DNA of 64,000 bases from G963669295 sp963669295. GTDB taxonomy: Bacteria > Bacteroidota > Bacteroidia > Flavobacteriales_D > CALLUQ01. The stretch is from NCBI GenBank assembly GCA_963669295.1, contig OY769938.1, positions 3,534,001 through 3,598,000 of the forward strand, given 5' to 3'. A model generated the notes under the pieces. It did not search any database and had not been told where the DNA came from. It was given only the letters and a program-made list of their open reading frames with translations. The position numbers and the translations under genes are program-made. Below are positions 52,624 to 61,898 of the stretch, one piece after another (position 1 is the stretch's first letter; each line of letters begins with the position of its first letter).

Positions 52624-52877
52624 TCCATTATCCCTTCTTTTACATCACTACAGCTAAAAAGAAACCTTTTTGGGGTAGCATACGTACCCACATGCTACAC
52701 ACGATGAATTCATATCCGGTTGCTGCAATTACTTAGTTTTTAAAGAGATGCAACCATTTTAAGAGAATTGTCGTAAACGAATTGAAAGAAATTACTGAAA
52801 GGAATGTACCGTAAGGTGCAAACAAAAGCATCTATTCCTCGTGTTGTGGAGTAGTAACTTTGAAACCAATCCTTTCC

Positions 52878-52959
52878 GTTTGTTAGTCGGAACCCTCTTA
52901 GTCTACTGACAAACTTTAATCCCGACCTTATTGGCAACAATAGGTGTCGGGATTGCTTT
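52878..52959 (+). ncRNA. candidate structured small RNA 3' end with intrinsic terminator
   Basis: The 349-bp gap between the adaptor and kinase genes has no credible ORF but a run of structures on the plus strand. GTTTGTTAGT (52878-52887) pairs with ACTGACAAAC (52905-52914) through nine Watson-Crick pairs and one G-T. Three bases later the strong stem AATCCCGAC / GTCGGGATT (52918-52926 / 52946-52954) is followed by GCTTTTT. Another hairpin, GTAGCAT / ATGCTAC, lies at 52675-52698. The 5' end is unknown. It may be an independent small RNA or the tail of the exporter mRNA. Confidence 0.4.
52918..52959 (+). terminator. rho-independent terminator downstream of the exporter operon
   Basis: A 9-bp perfect stem AATCCCGAC / GTCGGGATT, extended inward by a partly paired CTTATTG-CAATAGG inner stem, followed by GCTTTTTAA. 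It faces the plus strand and lies about 300 bp after the adaptor gene, just before the stop of the convergent kinase gene. Confidence 0.7.
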
Positions 52960-52972
52960 TTAAGCCATAAAA

Positions 52973-55063
52973 CTATTTGTCGATGTTTTGGAAGTTGATA
53001 TTGTAAGCCACCCCTTTTCCCTCGGGCAATTCCAGGGTTCCGTCCAATTGATCGACCAAAGTCTTGATCAATTCAATGCCCAGCGTTTCAGAATGCTCTA
53101 ACGAGAAATCGGCATCAAACCCTTTGCCGTTATCGCTAATTTGTAGTTGATATTGCTTTTCTCCAACCGCTTTTAGCGTTACATCAATATTCCCTTCGGC
53201 TACTCCGTTGAAGGCGTGTTTCAATGAGTTAGAGATGATTTCGTTAACCACCAGTCCAACAGGTATTAGGGTATCTACCCCCAGGGTAGTAATGGTGATG
53301 TTGGTGTTGAGGTTGATCTTTGTGTTTACTGAATAGGTATCTACCAACCCACGAATGAGTGTAGTGAGGTAGTTGTCCACATTTACATTGGCGAGGTCTT
53401 TTGTTTGGTACAACTCCTCGTGCAATAGTGCCATCGACTTTACACGGTTTTGACACTCCTGAAACAACTCCATCACCTTCGCATCATCATCAACCTTGGT
53501 CGATTGCAACCGTATCAAACTATTAATCACTTGCAGGTTGTTCTTCACCCGATGGTGAATCTCCTTCAACATCACCTCTTTCTCTTCCTTGCTGATAAGC
53601 GTTTCTTGTAGTTCTTTATTTTTTTCTTCTAACTCTACCTTACTCTTGCGTGCAAAACGCATGCTGCGGTATAAGATAATGACCACAATGAGTACCAGGA
53701 AAAAGCTGATGACAAGAGAATTTCTAATGGTAGCGTTGCGTTCAGCTTCCGATTCTTTCAGCTCCTTGTCTTTTTTCAATAGTAAGATTTCACGCTGTTG
53801 ACTCTCGTTGTTATACTTGGCTTGCATTTCTGCAATGGCACGACTGTTCTCTTCATTTACAATCGAGTCTTTCACCGAAGCATACTGGAGGGTATACTCA
53901 TTGGCCTTCTTATAATCGCCAATGGTCATGTACAATTGCCCCAGGTCTTGATAAATGTTTAACGTGTACTCCTTAGCACCAATCTCTTCTGCGATCACCA
54001 ACCCTTCGAGGTAGTAATTTTCGGCAGTCGATACATCTCCCCAGTCTTTATGCACTTCGGCAATGTTAATGTGTGCAGATACCAATCCAAACTTATCGCC
54101 AATGTCTGTTTTAATCTTCAACGACTTGAAGTAATATTCTAGTGCAGTTTCGAAATCGCCCTGGTGCTTGTGAATAAGGCCAATGTTGTTCAATGTGAAT
54201 GATGCATTTCGCTTATCGCCCATCTCATTGCGTATGGCCAATGCCTTTTCAAAATAGGCCAGTGCTTCTTCGTATTTCTTTTGATACCGATATACCACCC
54301 CTATATTGTTATAAGAACCAGCAATGCCACTGCGGTCGTTCACAGCTTCTCTGATCTTTAACGACTCAAAGTAGAACTCCAATGCTTGTACTGCGTCGCC
54401 TTGTATTTTATGCACCACCCCAATGTTATTGAGTGTTCCTGCAATGCCCTTTTCATCGTTAATGGCCTTCCTAATTTTTAACGCTTTGAAATAATAGTCA
54501 AGGGCCGCTGCAAACTCTCCGAGGTTCTTGTGTACAATGCCCATTTCATTTTGCACTTCAGCGGTACCTTTCTTGTCTTTTAACTCCTTACGCAGTTGCA
54601 AGGCTTTGCCAAAGTATTGCAGGCTGGGGTAAAAATCACCCTGCTTGCGTTTGATGGTTCCCATGGCATGAAAGGCGGTAGCCAGGGAAGTTTTATTTTT
54701 TAAAGAGGTCCAAATCTCTATGGCGTTCAGCGCTTGTTCTTCGGCTTGCTTGTAGTGATCTTGCAGTAAGTAATAACGCGAAAGATTGTCGAAAGCCAGG
54801 GCGATGCATTGTTTGTTTTCAGAAGTGTGTGCTAACTCCAATGCTTTTTGCCCGTATGCACGCGCTTCATTGGCTTTGCCATGTGCTACCGACAATTCAA
54901 TCATCAAGTCCACCCGACTCGAATCATTGGGAGCATTTGCCAATACGGCTTCAAGGCTGTCGATGATTTCTTCTCCGGCAGTTGTTTGTCCGAATAACGG
55001 TACGCTGGAAAAAAAGAATAGCACAGTGATTAACCGACTATATTTTAGAATGTTGGTACACAA
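52973..55063 (-). CDS. TPR-containing sensor histidine kinase, HisKA_2 type (696 aa)
   Basis: Signal peptide (residues 1-25, ending LFGQ), then about ten TPR units between residues 35 and 400, several with the pattern LNNIGVVHKIQGDAVQALEF. A coiled coil leads to one transmembrane helix near residue 460, then a HisKA_2 domain with the phosphoacceptor in LKEIHHRVKNNLQVINSLIR (about residue 507). The ATPase has the N box VNEIISNSLKHAF and G1 box ISDNGKGFDADF. The TPR part faces the periplasm. No response regulator gene is nearby, typical of orphan kinases of this class in Bacteroidota. Signal unknown. Confidence 0.92.
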   Translation of the reverse strand: MCTNILKYSRLITVLFFFSSVPLFGQTTAGEEIIDSLEAVLANAPNDSSRVDLMIELSVAHGKANEARAYGQKALELAHTSENKQCIALAFDNLSRYYLLQDHYKQAEEQALNAIEIWTSLKNKTSLATAFHAMGTIKRKQGDFYPSLQYFGKALQLRKELKDKKGTAEVQNEMGIVHKNLGEFAAALDYYFKALKIRKAINDEKGIAGTLNNIGVVHKIQGDAVQALEFYFESLKIREAVNDRSGIAGSYNNIGVVYRYQKKYEEALAYFEKALAIRNEMGDKRNASFTLNNIGLIHKHQGDFETALEYYFKSLKIKTDIGDKFGLVSAHINIAEVHKDWGDVSTAENYYLEGLVIAEEIGAKEYTLNIYQDLGQLYMTIGDYKKANEYTLQYASVKDSIVNEENSRAIAEMQAKYNNESQQREILLLKKDKELKESEAERNATIRNSLVISFFLVLIVVIILYRSMRFARKSKVELEEKNKELQETLISKEEKEVMLKEIHHRVKNNLQVINSLIRLQSTKVDDDAKVMELFQECQNRVKSMALLHEELYQTKDLANVNVDNYLTTLIRGLVDTYSVNTKINLNTNITITTLGVDTLIPVGLVVNEIISNSLKHAFNGVAEGNIDVTLKAVGEKQYQLQISDNGKGFDADFSLEHSETLGIELIKTLVDQLDGTLELPEGKGVAYNINFQNIDK

Positions 55064-55260
55064 ACCGATATAAATGGCTTTTTGTGGTGTTCTTTCTGCA
55101 CTAAAAGTAAGTTAAAAAGTTGATACTTAACCCATAATTGTATTTTCCCTCAAATTTGCATTCGTTTGTGGGGAGAAAACAGCTTTCCAATTGTTTGAAA
55201 AACGGAATGCACTTTTTCGCTGTTTGCTTAAGAGAAACAATTATCTTACCCCTTGTTACA

Positions 55261-58200
55261 ATGCTCCACCTGATGATTCGCGCTATAATCGTTACATGTT
55301 TATTCCTATTTACAGTGGCTCCCCTTTGGGCGCAACAAACTGTTTACCCTCTTTTATTTAAAAGTGGAGTTCAATACCCCACAGCCAATTTTGAAGCCTT
55401 TCTGCACAAACAAGTAGAGCAGCAAGAAGTGGTAGCAGGACGTTACTACCGGTTGGTACAATTCGATAAAATACCTGATGCTGTTACCCGAAAAACATTG
55501 GAACAACAGGGCATGCGATTATTGCAATACATGCCTCATCGCGCTTATTTTGCTTCTATTGATGTTCATGCCGATAAAACGGCATGGCAGGGACATGGAA
55601 TAACAAGTGTATGGCCGCTTACCACCACACATAAATTATCAGAAGCATTGCACCAAAAGCAATACCCGGCCTGGGCAATGGAGGGTACACGGTGGATGAC
55701 CCTTAACGTAAAGTATTTTAGTGATGTAGCTGTGGCTGATGTTCAAGCAGATTTACAAAAAGCAAAGGCCACATTGGTATCGCATTACAAATTCTCTAAC
55801 CGATTACGCATTAAAGTTCCGATCAATAACATCAACGATATAGCAGTCTTGCCATGGGTACGTTATGTAGAACCCATTGATCCGCCCGCTACTCCTGAAA
55901 ATTTAGTAGGCAACACTAATCACCGTTCTAATGCCATCGCTACTGGCTATGCCATGGGGCGTCATTACGATGGCACGGGGGTCAACATTGCCATGGGCGA
56001 CGATGGCATCATTGGGCCGCACATCGATTACCAGGGACGTGCTGATCAGAGCAACGTATCAAACAATAATGGCGACCATGGCGACCATGTGGCGGGCACC
56101 ATCATGGGAGCTGGTAACCTCGATCCAACAAAAAAAGGCATGGCCTTCGGTGCTGATTTATACGTGTATAGCGTATGGAACGCTGTTGACAATACACCAA
56201 CTACCTATGTGAACCCTGGAATTCGGTTGACCTCTACCTCTTACGGCAATGGTTGCAATGCAGGATACACCGATTTTGCACAGTCGGCCGACAGGCAAAT
56301 CAGGCAAATGCCTTCGTTGATGCACGTGTTTTCGGCAGGCAATTCCGGAGCCGACGATTGTGGCTATGGTGCCGGAACAAACTGGGGCAATGTTACCGGA
56401 GGGATAAAGATTGGTAAGAATGTAATTGCAGTGGCGAACCTCAGTTTTATCGATGGGCTGGCCAGTTCCAGCAGTCGTGGCCCAGCGCACGATGGGCGCA
56501 TCAAGCCCGACATCAGTGCGGTAGGTACCAATGTATCGTCTACCGTAGATGAGCATACTTATGAAGTAAAATCAGGCACCTCCATGTCGTGCCCCGGAGT
56601 AACAGGCACACTGGCACAACTGTACCAGGCCTATAAGGAAATGAATGGAGGCATTGAACCCGAATCGGGATTGATAAAGGCCATTGCACTCAATACAGCT
56701 GATGATTTGGGCAATGTTGGCCCTGACTTTAAATTTGGATGGGGACGCATCAATGCTTTACGAGCAGTACAAACGCTCGAAAACAACCACTATCAAATAG
56801 GTACCACCGACCAGGGCAATACCAACAGCCACACCATCGATGTGCCAGTGGGCACACAACAAGTAAAGGTAATGGTATACTGGACCGATTATGAAGGAGC
56901 AGAAAATGCCACGGTGGCGTTGGTCAACGATTTAAACATTACGGTGGTTGATCCTTCCAACACCACTTTCAATCCATGGGTATTAGACCCTACACCCAAC
57001 CCTGCCAACCTCGATGCCCCTGCCACCCATGGCACCGATAGCTTGAACAACATGGAGCAGGTGGTGATTGACTTGCCGATGGCAGGAACACATACGGTAA
57101 ATGTAGAAGGATTTCAGGTACCGCAAGGCCCACAAACGTATTACGTAGTATATGAATTTATTAGCGATGCCATTGCAGTTACTTATCCTATTGGTGGAGA
57201 GGCCTTTGTGCCGGGTACTGCCGAAGTATTGCGCTGGGATGCACATGGCGTAACCGATGTATTTGTCATTGAATATTCGGCCGATAGCGGTGCCAATTGG
57301 GATACCATTCACGCTTCGGTAGCGCCCCATTTAAGGCATTACACCTGGCCTGTGCCCGATACCTTAACCGGAATGGCCATGGTGCGCATTTCGCGCGATA
57401 TGGTAAGCGATACTAGCGATGCTGGTTTTTCCATCATTGGAGTGCCGCAAAACCTTCATGTAGATTGGGCCTGCCCCGACTCCATGCAGTTGAGTTGGGA
57501 TACCGTACCCGGAGCCACTGCTTATGAAGTAAGCATGCTTGGCAACAAATACATGGATTCAGTGGCTACAACAGCAGCCGATTCGGTGGTGCTGCACAAC
57601 ATAGTACCCAATGCCGAATACTGGTTAAGTGTAAAGCCCCTGGGACCTAATGCTGCTGTTGGGCGCAGGGCGATTGCCATCAATAAAACCCCCGGAACAT
57701 GGAACTGTCCGGTACCAGTTGATGTAGCCGTAAATCGTATCCTATCGCCTGCACCGGGTACGATCTTCGATTGTCACGACCTAACAGCTGTAGCGGTAAC
57801 CATAGAACTGCAAAACACCGGGCTTACCCCAATCACCAACATTCCGCTTTATTTTGAAGACGATGGAGGCACCGTGTACAACGATACGTTTACCGATACC
57901 ATACCGCCTGACAGCACCGCTGTATTTACCTTTAGTACCTTGCTCAACTATGCCACGCCCAACGCCTACGACTTAACTGTGTGGAATGAAATGCCTGGCG
58001 ATGGGAATTGGTACAACGATAGCCTGGAAACCATTACAGGTAGTGGTACCTCTACCACTTACACTGTACCATGGTTCGAAGATTTTGAATCCTTCCCCGC
58101 CTGCTCGGAAGACAATGACTGCGAAAGTATTTTCTGCACCCTTTACAACGGCTGGACCAATGAAACAAGCGGACAGTTTGACGACATTGACTGGCGTACC

Positions 58201-58884
58201 GATGAAGATGGTACCCCCACTTCCTCTACCGGCCCTTACCAGGATCATAACCCTGGAACTACCACCGGGAACTACCTTTACCTTGAAGCTTCAGGAGGAT
58301 GTACTGAACGTATGGGAGTAGCCATTTCTCCATGCATTGATTTAAATAATACCACCGATCCGGAATTGAGCTTTTGGTACCACATGCTGGGAGTAAACAT
58401 GGGTGAATTGCATGTCGACATCATCACCAATAGCGGTGTATATGAAGATGTGATTACACCAATAGCCAACAACCAGGGCAACCCATGGCGACAGGGAAAG
58501 GTGAGTTTAGTGCCTTACATCGATGAAATCATTAACATTCGTTTCAGAGGCATTACCGGTGATGGCAGCAGAAGCGATATGGCCATCGACGACCTGGCCG
58601 TATACGATCTGGTGGGCATCGATGAGGCAAGCAACAATTGGAACATCACCGCTTATCCCAACCCCAACAACGGACTGTTGTACTTTACCCTGCAAGGAAT
58701 CATTGCCAACCGTGCTGATTTGTCGATTACCGACTTGCAAGGAAGAACAGTGGCAAAAGAGCAGTTAATCCTGCAGCAAGGAAGCACCCAATGCGACCTT
58801 TCCACACTTTCGAATGGCATTTACCTGGCCACTATCCTGGTGGATGGAAAGCAACAAACCATAAAACTGGTGTTGTCGAAATAA
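55261..58884 (+). CDS. T9SS-secreted subtilisin-like serine protease (1207 aa)
   Basis: Start chosen at MLHLMIRAIIVTCLFLFTVA, giving a signal peptide ending PLWAQQ; the frame is open 41 codons upstream without signal features. An inhibitor-like propeptide of about 190 residues precedes the S8 catalytic domain: Asp in NIAMGDDGIIG, His in NNGDHGDHVAGTIMG and Ser in VKSGTSMSCPGVTG (about residue 440). Then come a jelly-roll, a fibronectin-like domain, and a MAM- or CBM-like domain with paired cysteines (SEDNDCESIFCTL). The end is a type A sorting domain (ITAYPNPNNGLLYFTLQG to TIKLVLSK). It is a cell-surface or released protease. Confidence 0.93.
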   Translation: MLHLMIRAIIVTCLFLFTVAPLWAQQTVYPLLFKSGVQYPTANFEAFLHKQVEQQEVVAGRYYRLVQFDKIPDAVTRKTLEQQGMRLLQYMPHRAYFASIDVHADKTAWQGHGITSVWPLTTTHKLSEALHQKQYPAWAMEGTRWMTLNVKYFSDVAVADVQADLQKAKATLVSHYKFSNRLRIKVPINNINDIAVLPWVRYVEPIDPPATPENLVGNTNHRSNAIATGYAMGRHYDGTGVNIAMGDDGIIGPHIDYQGRADQSNVSNNNGDHGDHVAGTIMGAGNLDPTKKGMAFGADLYVYSVWNAVDNTPTTYVNPGIRLTSTSYGNGCNAGYTDFAQSADRQIRQMPSLMHVFSAGNSGADDCGYGAGTNWGNVTGGIKIGKNVIAVANLSFIDGLASSSSRGPAHDGRIKPDISAVGTNVSSTVDEHTYEVKSGTSMSCPGVTGTLAQLYQAYKEMNGGIEPESGLIKAIALNTADDLGNVGPDFKFGWGRINALRAVQTLENNHYQIGTTDQGNTNSHTIDVPVGTQQVKVMVYWTDYEGAENATVALVNDLNITVVDPSNTTFNPWVLDPTPNPANLDAPATHGTDSLNNMEQVVIDLPMAGTHTVNVEGFQVPQGPQTYYVVYEFISDAIAVTYPIGGEAFVPGTAEVLRWDAHGVTDVFVIEYSADSGANWDTIHASVAPHLRHYTWPVPDTLTGMAMVRISRDMVSDTSDAGFSIIGVPQNLHVDWACPDSMQLSWDTVPGATAYEVSMLGNKYMDSVATTAADSVVLHNIVPNAEYWLSVKPLGPNAAVGRRAIAINKTPGTWNCPVPVDVAVNRILSPAPGTIFDCHDLTAVAVTIELQNTGLTPITNIPLYFEDDGGTVYNDTFTDTIPPDSTAVFTFSTLLNYATPNAYDLTVWNEMPGDGNWYNDSLETITGSGTSTTYTVPWFEDFESFPACSEDNDCESIFCTLYNGWTNETSGQFDDIDWRTDEDGTPTSSTGPYQDHNPGTTTGNYLYLEASGGCTERMGVAISPCIDLNNTTDPELSFWYHMLGVNMGELHVDIITNSGVYEDVITPIANNQGNPWRQGKVSLVPYIDEIINIRFRGITGDGSRSDMAIDDLAVYDLVGIDEASNNWNITAYPNPNNGLLYFTLQGIIANRADLSITDLQGRTVAKEQLILQQGSTQCDLSTLSNGIYLATILVDGKQQTIKLVLSK

Positions 58885-58922
58885 TCAACTCTTATCAGAA
58901 TCTTATTTGGAAAATTTAATTC

Positions 58923-58958
58923 CTACACAATAATATTTTATTATTAATGTTATTGTAG
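58923..58958 (+). promoter_or_regulatory. AT-rich imperfect inverted repeat before the NlpC/P60 gene
   Basis: CTACACAATAATATT and AATGTTATTGTAG pair over about 13 positions with one bulge and one wobble. It lies 40 bp after the protease stop and about 65 bp before the next start. No T-run follows the right arm, so it fits an operator or weak structure better than a terminator. Confidence 0.3.
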
Positions 58959-59024
58959 TGGTAGAAGGAAAATAAACTGCGTTCCAACCTCCTGTGCCCC
59001 CTAACGTATTAAAACCAGGAAGCA

Positions 59025-59990
59025 ATGAAGAAAATCGTTGTAAGCATGGCCTTATTGGCTGTTGTTCAATTGGCCGTCGGACAAGATGTAGACCCACGGT
59101 TTGCCAAGCTGGAAAAGCTGTATCAAAAAGGAAAATATGAGAAATGCGCTAAGCTGGCGGATAAGTTGCGCCAGAAAATGCGCAATGAAGCTGCTCCATA
59201 TGTATACCTTTCCATGATACAATTTCAAAAATTTGATGATTCGCATAGCACGGGCATTAAAACCACAGCGTTAAAAAAAACGCTGAAACATGCAGAAAAA
59301 GCAAAGCGCAACGAACGAAACAATAACCTGCAACCATACCTTGCCTACTTTGAAACCCTACGCAAGGAAACGGAATCGTTTGGAACATTTCTGTTGGAAG
59401 AAAACAAGCAACGCAATGCGGAAGTTTGTTTTGAATACATCGCTACGCTGTATGGCGATACCATTGACGCTTATCGGGCATTGCTGCTGCCGGTAGTTGA
59501 AGTGGAGGAAGTAGTAGAAGATATTCCAACAACGCCATCAACGGCACCGTTAACTATTGAAGAAGGGGAGGTGATATCGAATCTCCCCGGCTTCAATCGT
59601 GTGGCTATGATAGGGTTTGCCGATGAGTTGGTAGGCATTCCGTATGTGTATGGAGGGGAAACCACCAAAGGGTTTGATTGCTCGGGTTTTACCAAGTATG
59701 TATATGCACACATGGGAGTAGACTTGCCACACAATGCGCATCGCCAATCGAAATTAGGACGTAAAGTAGCTGCTGCTGAGGCACAGGCTGGCGACTTGAT
59801 CTTTTTTGGGAGTCGTTCAGGTAACTCTTATCGTACGGTACATGCGGGATTGGTGCATGCCAACGACAATGGCCAGCTGGAAGTTATTCATTGTGTATCG
59901 GGCGGTGTATCCATCGATGGTTCCGACTCTACCAGTTGGACTCATTATTGGAAAGACCGTATGTTGTTTGTAAAACGGTTGGTGGAATAA
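59025..59990 (+). CDS. NlpC/P60 cell-wall hydrolase with N-terminal helical domain (321 aa)
   Basis: Signal peptide MKKIVVSMALLAVVQLAVGQ, then a basic helical domain (residues 25-150) resembling TPR-like repeats, a Thr/Pro linker, and a C-terminal NlpC/P60 domain. The catalytic Cys is in KGFDCSGFTKYVYAHMGV, the His in RTVHAGLVHANDNGQ, and the third polar residue probably in IHCVSGG. It cleaves gamma-D-Glu-diaminopimelate bonds in peptidoglycan stems. The gene is single, between the protease and the convergent PorP gene; the stops abut. Confidence 0.9.
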   Translation: MKKIVVSMALLAVVQLAVGQDVDPRFAKLEKLYQKGKYEKCAKLADKLRQKMRNEAAPYVYLSMIQFQKFDDSHSTGIKTTALKKTLKHAEKAKRNERNNNLQPYLAYFETLRKETESFGTFLLEENKQRNAEVCFEYIATLYGDTIDAYRALLLPVVEVEEVVEDIPTTPSTAPLTIEEGEVISNLPGFNRVAMIGFADELVGIPYVYGGETTKGFDCSGFTKYVYAHMGVDLPHNAHRQSKLGRKVAAAEAQAGDLIFFGSRSGNSYRTVHAGLVHANDNGQLEVIHCVSGGVSIDGSDSTSWTHYWKDRMLFVKRLVE

Positions 59991-61898
59991 CTATTCTTTG
60001 TGCACCGATACCCAGGCATCTTTAATGCCGCTTCTTCGGGTATCAATCATCTTGTCGATGGCTTCGGTACGGTTGCCGTGCTTGCTCAGTGCAATTTGAT
60101 GCCAGCGGCTGCCTTGCTTGCGGGTAATGAATATAGTATAACCCTTTTCCTGCCATTTTTCTACGCCACGTGCAGCTCCGCTCGCGGTGGCCTGGCATTC
60201 AATCACCACATAATAACCGCGACCACCTTCTTCTTTAACAGGAGTGGTTTCGTTGGCAGGAAGCACAGGCAAACTTTCCACCTCTACTTCAGTCATGGGT
60301 TTGAATCGGTATACGTGCTTGCTAATTTCAATGGCTTTGTACACCTTTTCCCCAGCGTTGTTTACGATGAATATTTCGGGCTCGGGGTAGGTGTCATCGG
60401 TTTTTAATCGATACTCTTTGTCCAACGCAAGCTCTTGCAGGTCAAACTTTCCAAAGCGGTCGGTAATCACTACATCTACCTCGTTACCGTCGGGGTCTAC
60501 CAGTTGTATCTTTTGCTGATCGCGGGGCAGGTTCTTGAATTCAAACAAGCCGTGCATGTTCACCGTGGCATCGTCGTTGGCCAACACCGGCATAATGTTG
60601 GTTTGATCTGGAGAAAGTGCAGTGAATTTAAATGCGTTTTCACCAATCTTAGTAGCCTTTTGCACCTTTTCGCCATTGCTGTTCACGAGAAACAACTCAG
60701 CATCTTCGTAATCGTCGCCTACCATAAAGATGCGGTAGTCCTTATCGGTGGCCAACTCTTCAAATTGGAACCTACCATTGCTATCAGTAGTAATGATCTT
60801 CAATTCATTGTCTTCAGCATCCACCAGTTTCAGTTGTTGCCCTTCTTTGGGCAGTTCTTTGAATTCAAAGATGCCATTCACAATGGTAACAGGGGTGGTG
60901 TCAGGTTCATCAAACAAATCGAAATCGTCAAACAAGTCATTCAACTCATCCAGCTTGTTGGCAGTACTGTCTTCTTGCAGGTCGTTCTCCATTTCTTCCA
61001 ATGGATCTTTTTCCTTTTTTCGCGCCAGATGGATGCCCAACTGTATTTCGTGCGAGCCGTTGCTGAAAGAGGCGATGCCGCTGCTCGAAAATTCGTAGGA
61101 GTAAGCCACACTAAACTGATCAGCTATTTTTACCCCAAAAGAAGGAGCTATTCCGGCTTGTCGGTAGGTCATCCCTGCCCATAGTATGTTCTTCCAATAA
61201 AGGTGGGCATTTACATCCACTTGTTGATCGCCACCAGGCACCATGCGCAACAAGGTCGATGGTTTTACGCCCCATCGTCCTTCAGCAAAATTGATGCGGT
61301 AACCGGCGTAAGCCAATACATGGCGGGTAAGCTCAAACGACCCCACATCGTACTTTACCTGGGGTTGAAACACATTGGGTACGGCCACATTAATGTCGAG
61401 CTCCTTACGGCTAAAGCGAATGCCAAAATCGGTGGTAAAGGAAGTTTTGCTCAATGAAGAATTGCTCAACAATTGATCCGTTAAGTCATCAACACGAACA
61501 CCCGAAAGGTCGAGCTTATTATGATAAAAACCGGGGGCAAGGGCCACCGTTAATTTCGACTCATTGCTTAAACGGGCCATAAAGGCATAGGTAAAAGTGC
61601 CTGAAATTCGCTCCAACAAATCACTGCGATCGCTAATGATGTTGGCGCCAATACCAATCTTACGCCAGATGCGCTTATGGATGCTCAACGAATTGGTAAC
61701 CGGTGCCCCGTCAATGCCAGTCCACTGCTGTCGATGGGTTAAAAAACCTTCCATGTAACCGTTTTTTCCAGCACCAGCAGGATTGTAAAAAAACAGGTTT
61801 TGATCGTATAGGTTGGTAGTGGGCATTTGCTGTCCATAGCTTCCCAACGATAGTAATAGTCCCACCATACAGCACCAATATGTTATCCATCGCATCAT
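59991..61898 (-). CDS. PorP/SprF-family T9SS membrane protein fused to two repeats and a SPOR-like domain (635 aa)
   Basis: Start chosen at MMRWITYWCCMVGLLL, overlapping the upstream gene by 4 bp (ATGA). After the signal peptide, residues of about 25-320 form the PorP/SprF outer-membrane barrel (NLYDQNLFFYNPAGAGKNGY, HRQQWTGIDGAPVTNSLSIH). Next are two copies of a domain of about 105 residues, each opening with GxFEFKxLP then LVDxxxNE and ending EKVxKAxxI. The last 70 residues are SPOR-like (GYYVVIECQATASGAARGVE then KEGY-type GYTIFITRKQGSRWHQIAL). Usual PorP proteins are about 300 residues, so this is a fusion that may reach peptidoglycan. It partners the SprB/CHU_C protein. Confidence 0.88.
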   Translation of the reverse strand: MMRWITYWCCMVGLLLSLGSYGQQMPTTNLYDQNLFFYNPAGAGKNGYMEGFLTHRQQWTGIDGAPVTNSLSIHKRIWRKIGIGANIISDRSDLLERISGTFTYAFMARLSNESKLTVALAPGFYHNKLDLSGVRVDDLTDQLLSNSSLSKTSFTTDFGIRFSRKELDINVAVPNVFQPQVKYDVGSFELTRHVLAYAGYRINFAEGRWGVKPSTLLRMVPGGDQQVDVNAHLYWKNILWAGMTYRQAGIAPSFGVKIADQFSVAYSYEFSSSGIASFSNGSHEIQLGIHLARKKEKDPLEEMENDLQEDSTANKLDELNDLFDDFDLFDEPDTTPVTIVNGIFEFKELPKEGQQLKLVDAEDNELKIITTDSNGRFQFEELATDKDYRIFMVGDDYEDAELFLVNSNGEKVQKATKIGENAFKFTALSPDQTNIMPVLANDDATVNMHGLFEFKNLPRDQQKIQLVDPDGNEVDVVITDRFGKFDLQELALDKEYRLKTDDTYPEPEIFIVNNAGEKVYKAIEISKHVYRFKPMTEVEVESLPVLPANETTPVKEEGGRGYYVVIECQATASGAARGVEKWQEKGYTIFITRKQGSRWHQIALSKHGNRTEAIDKMIDTRRSGIKDAWVSVHKE

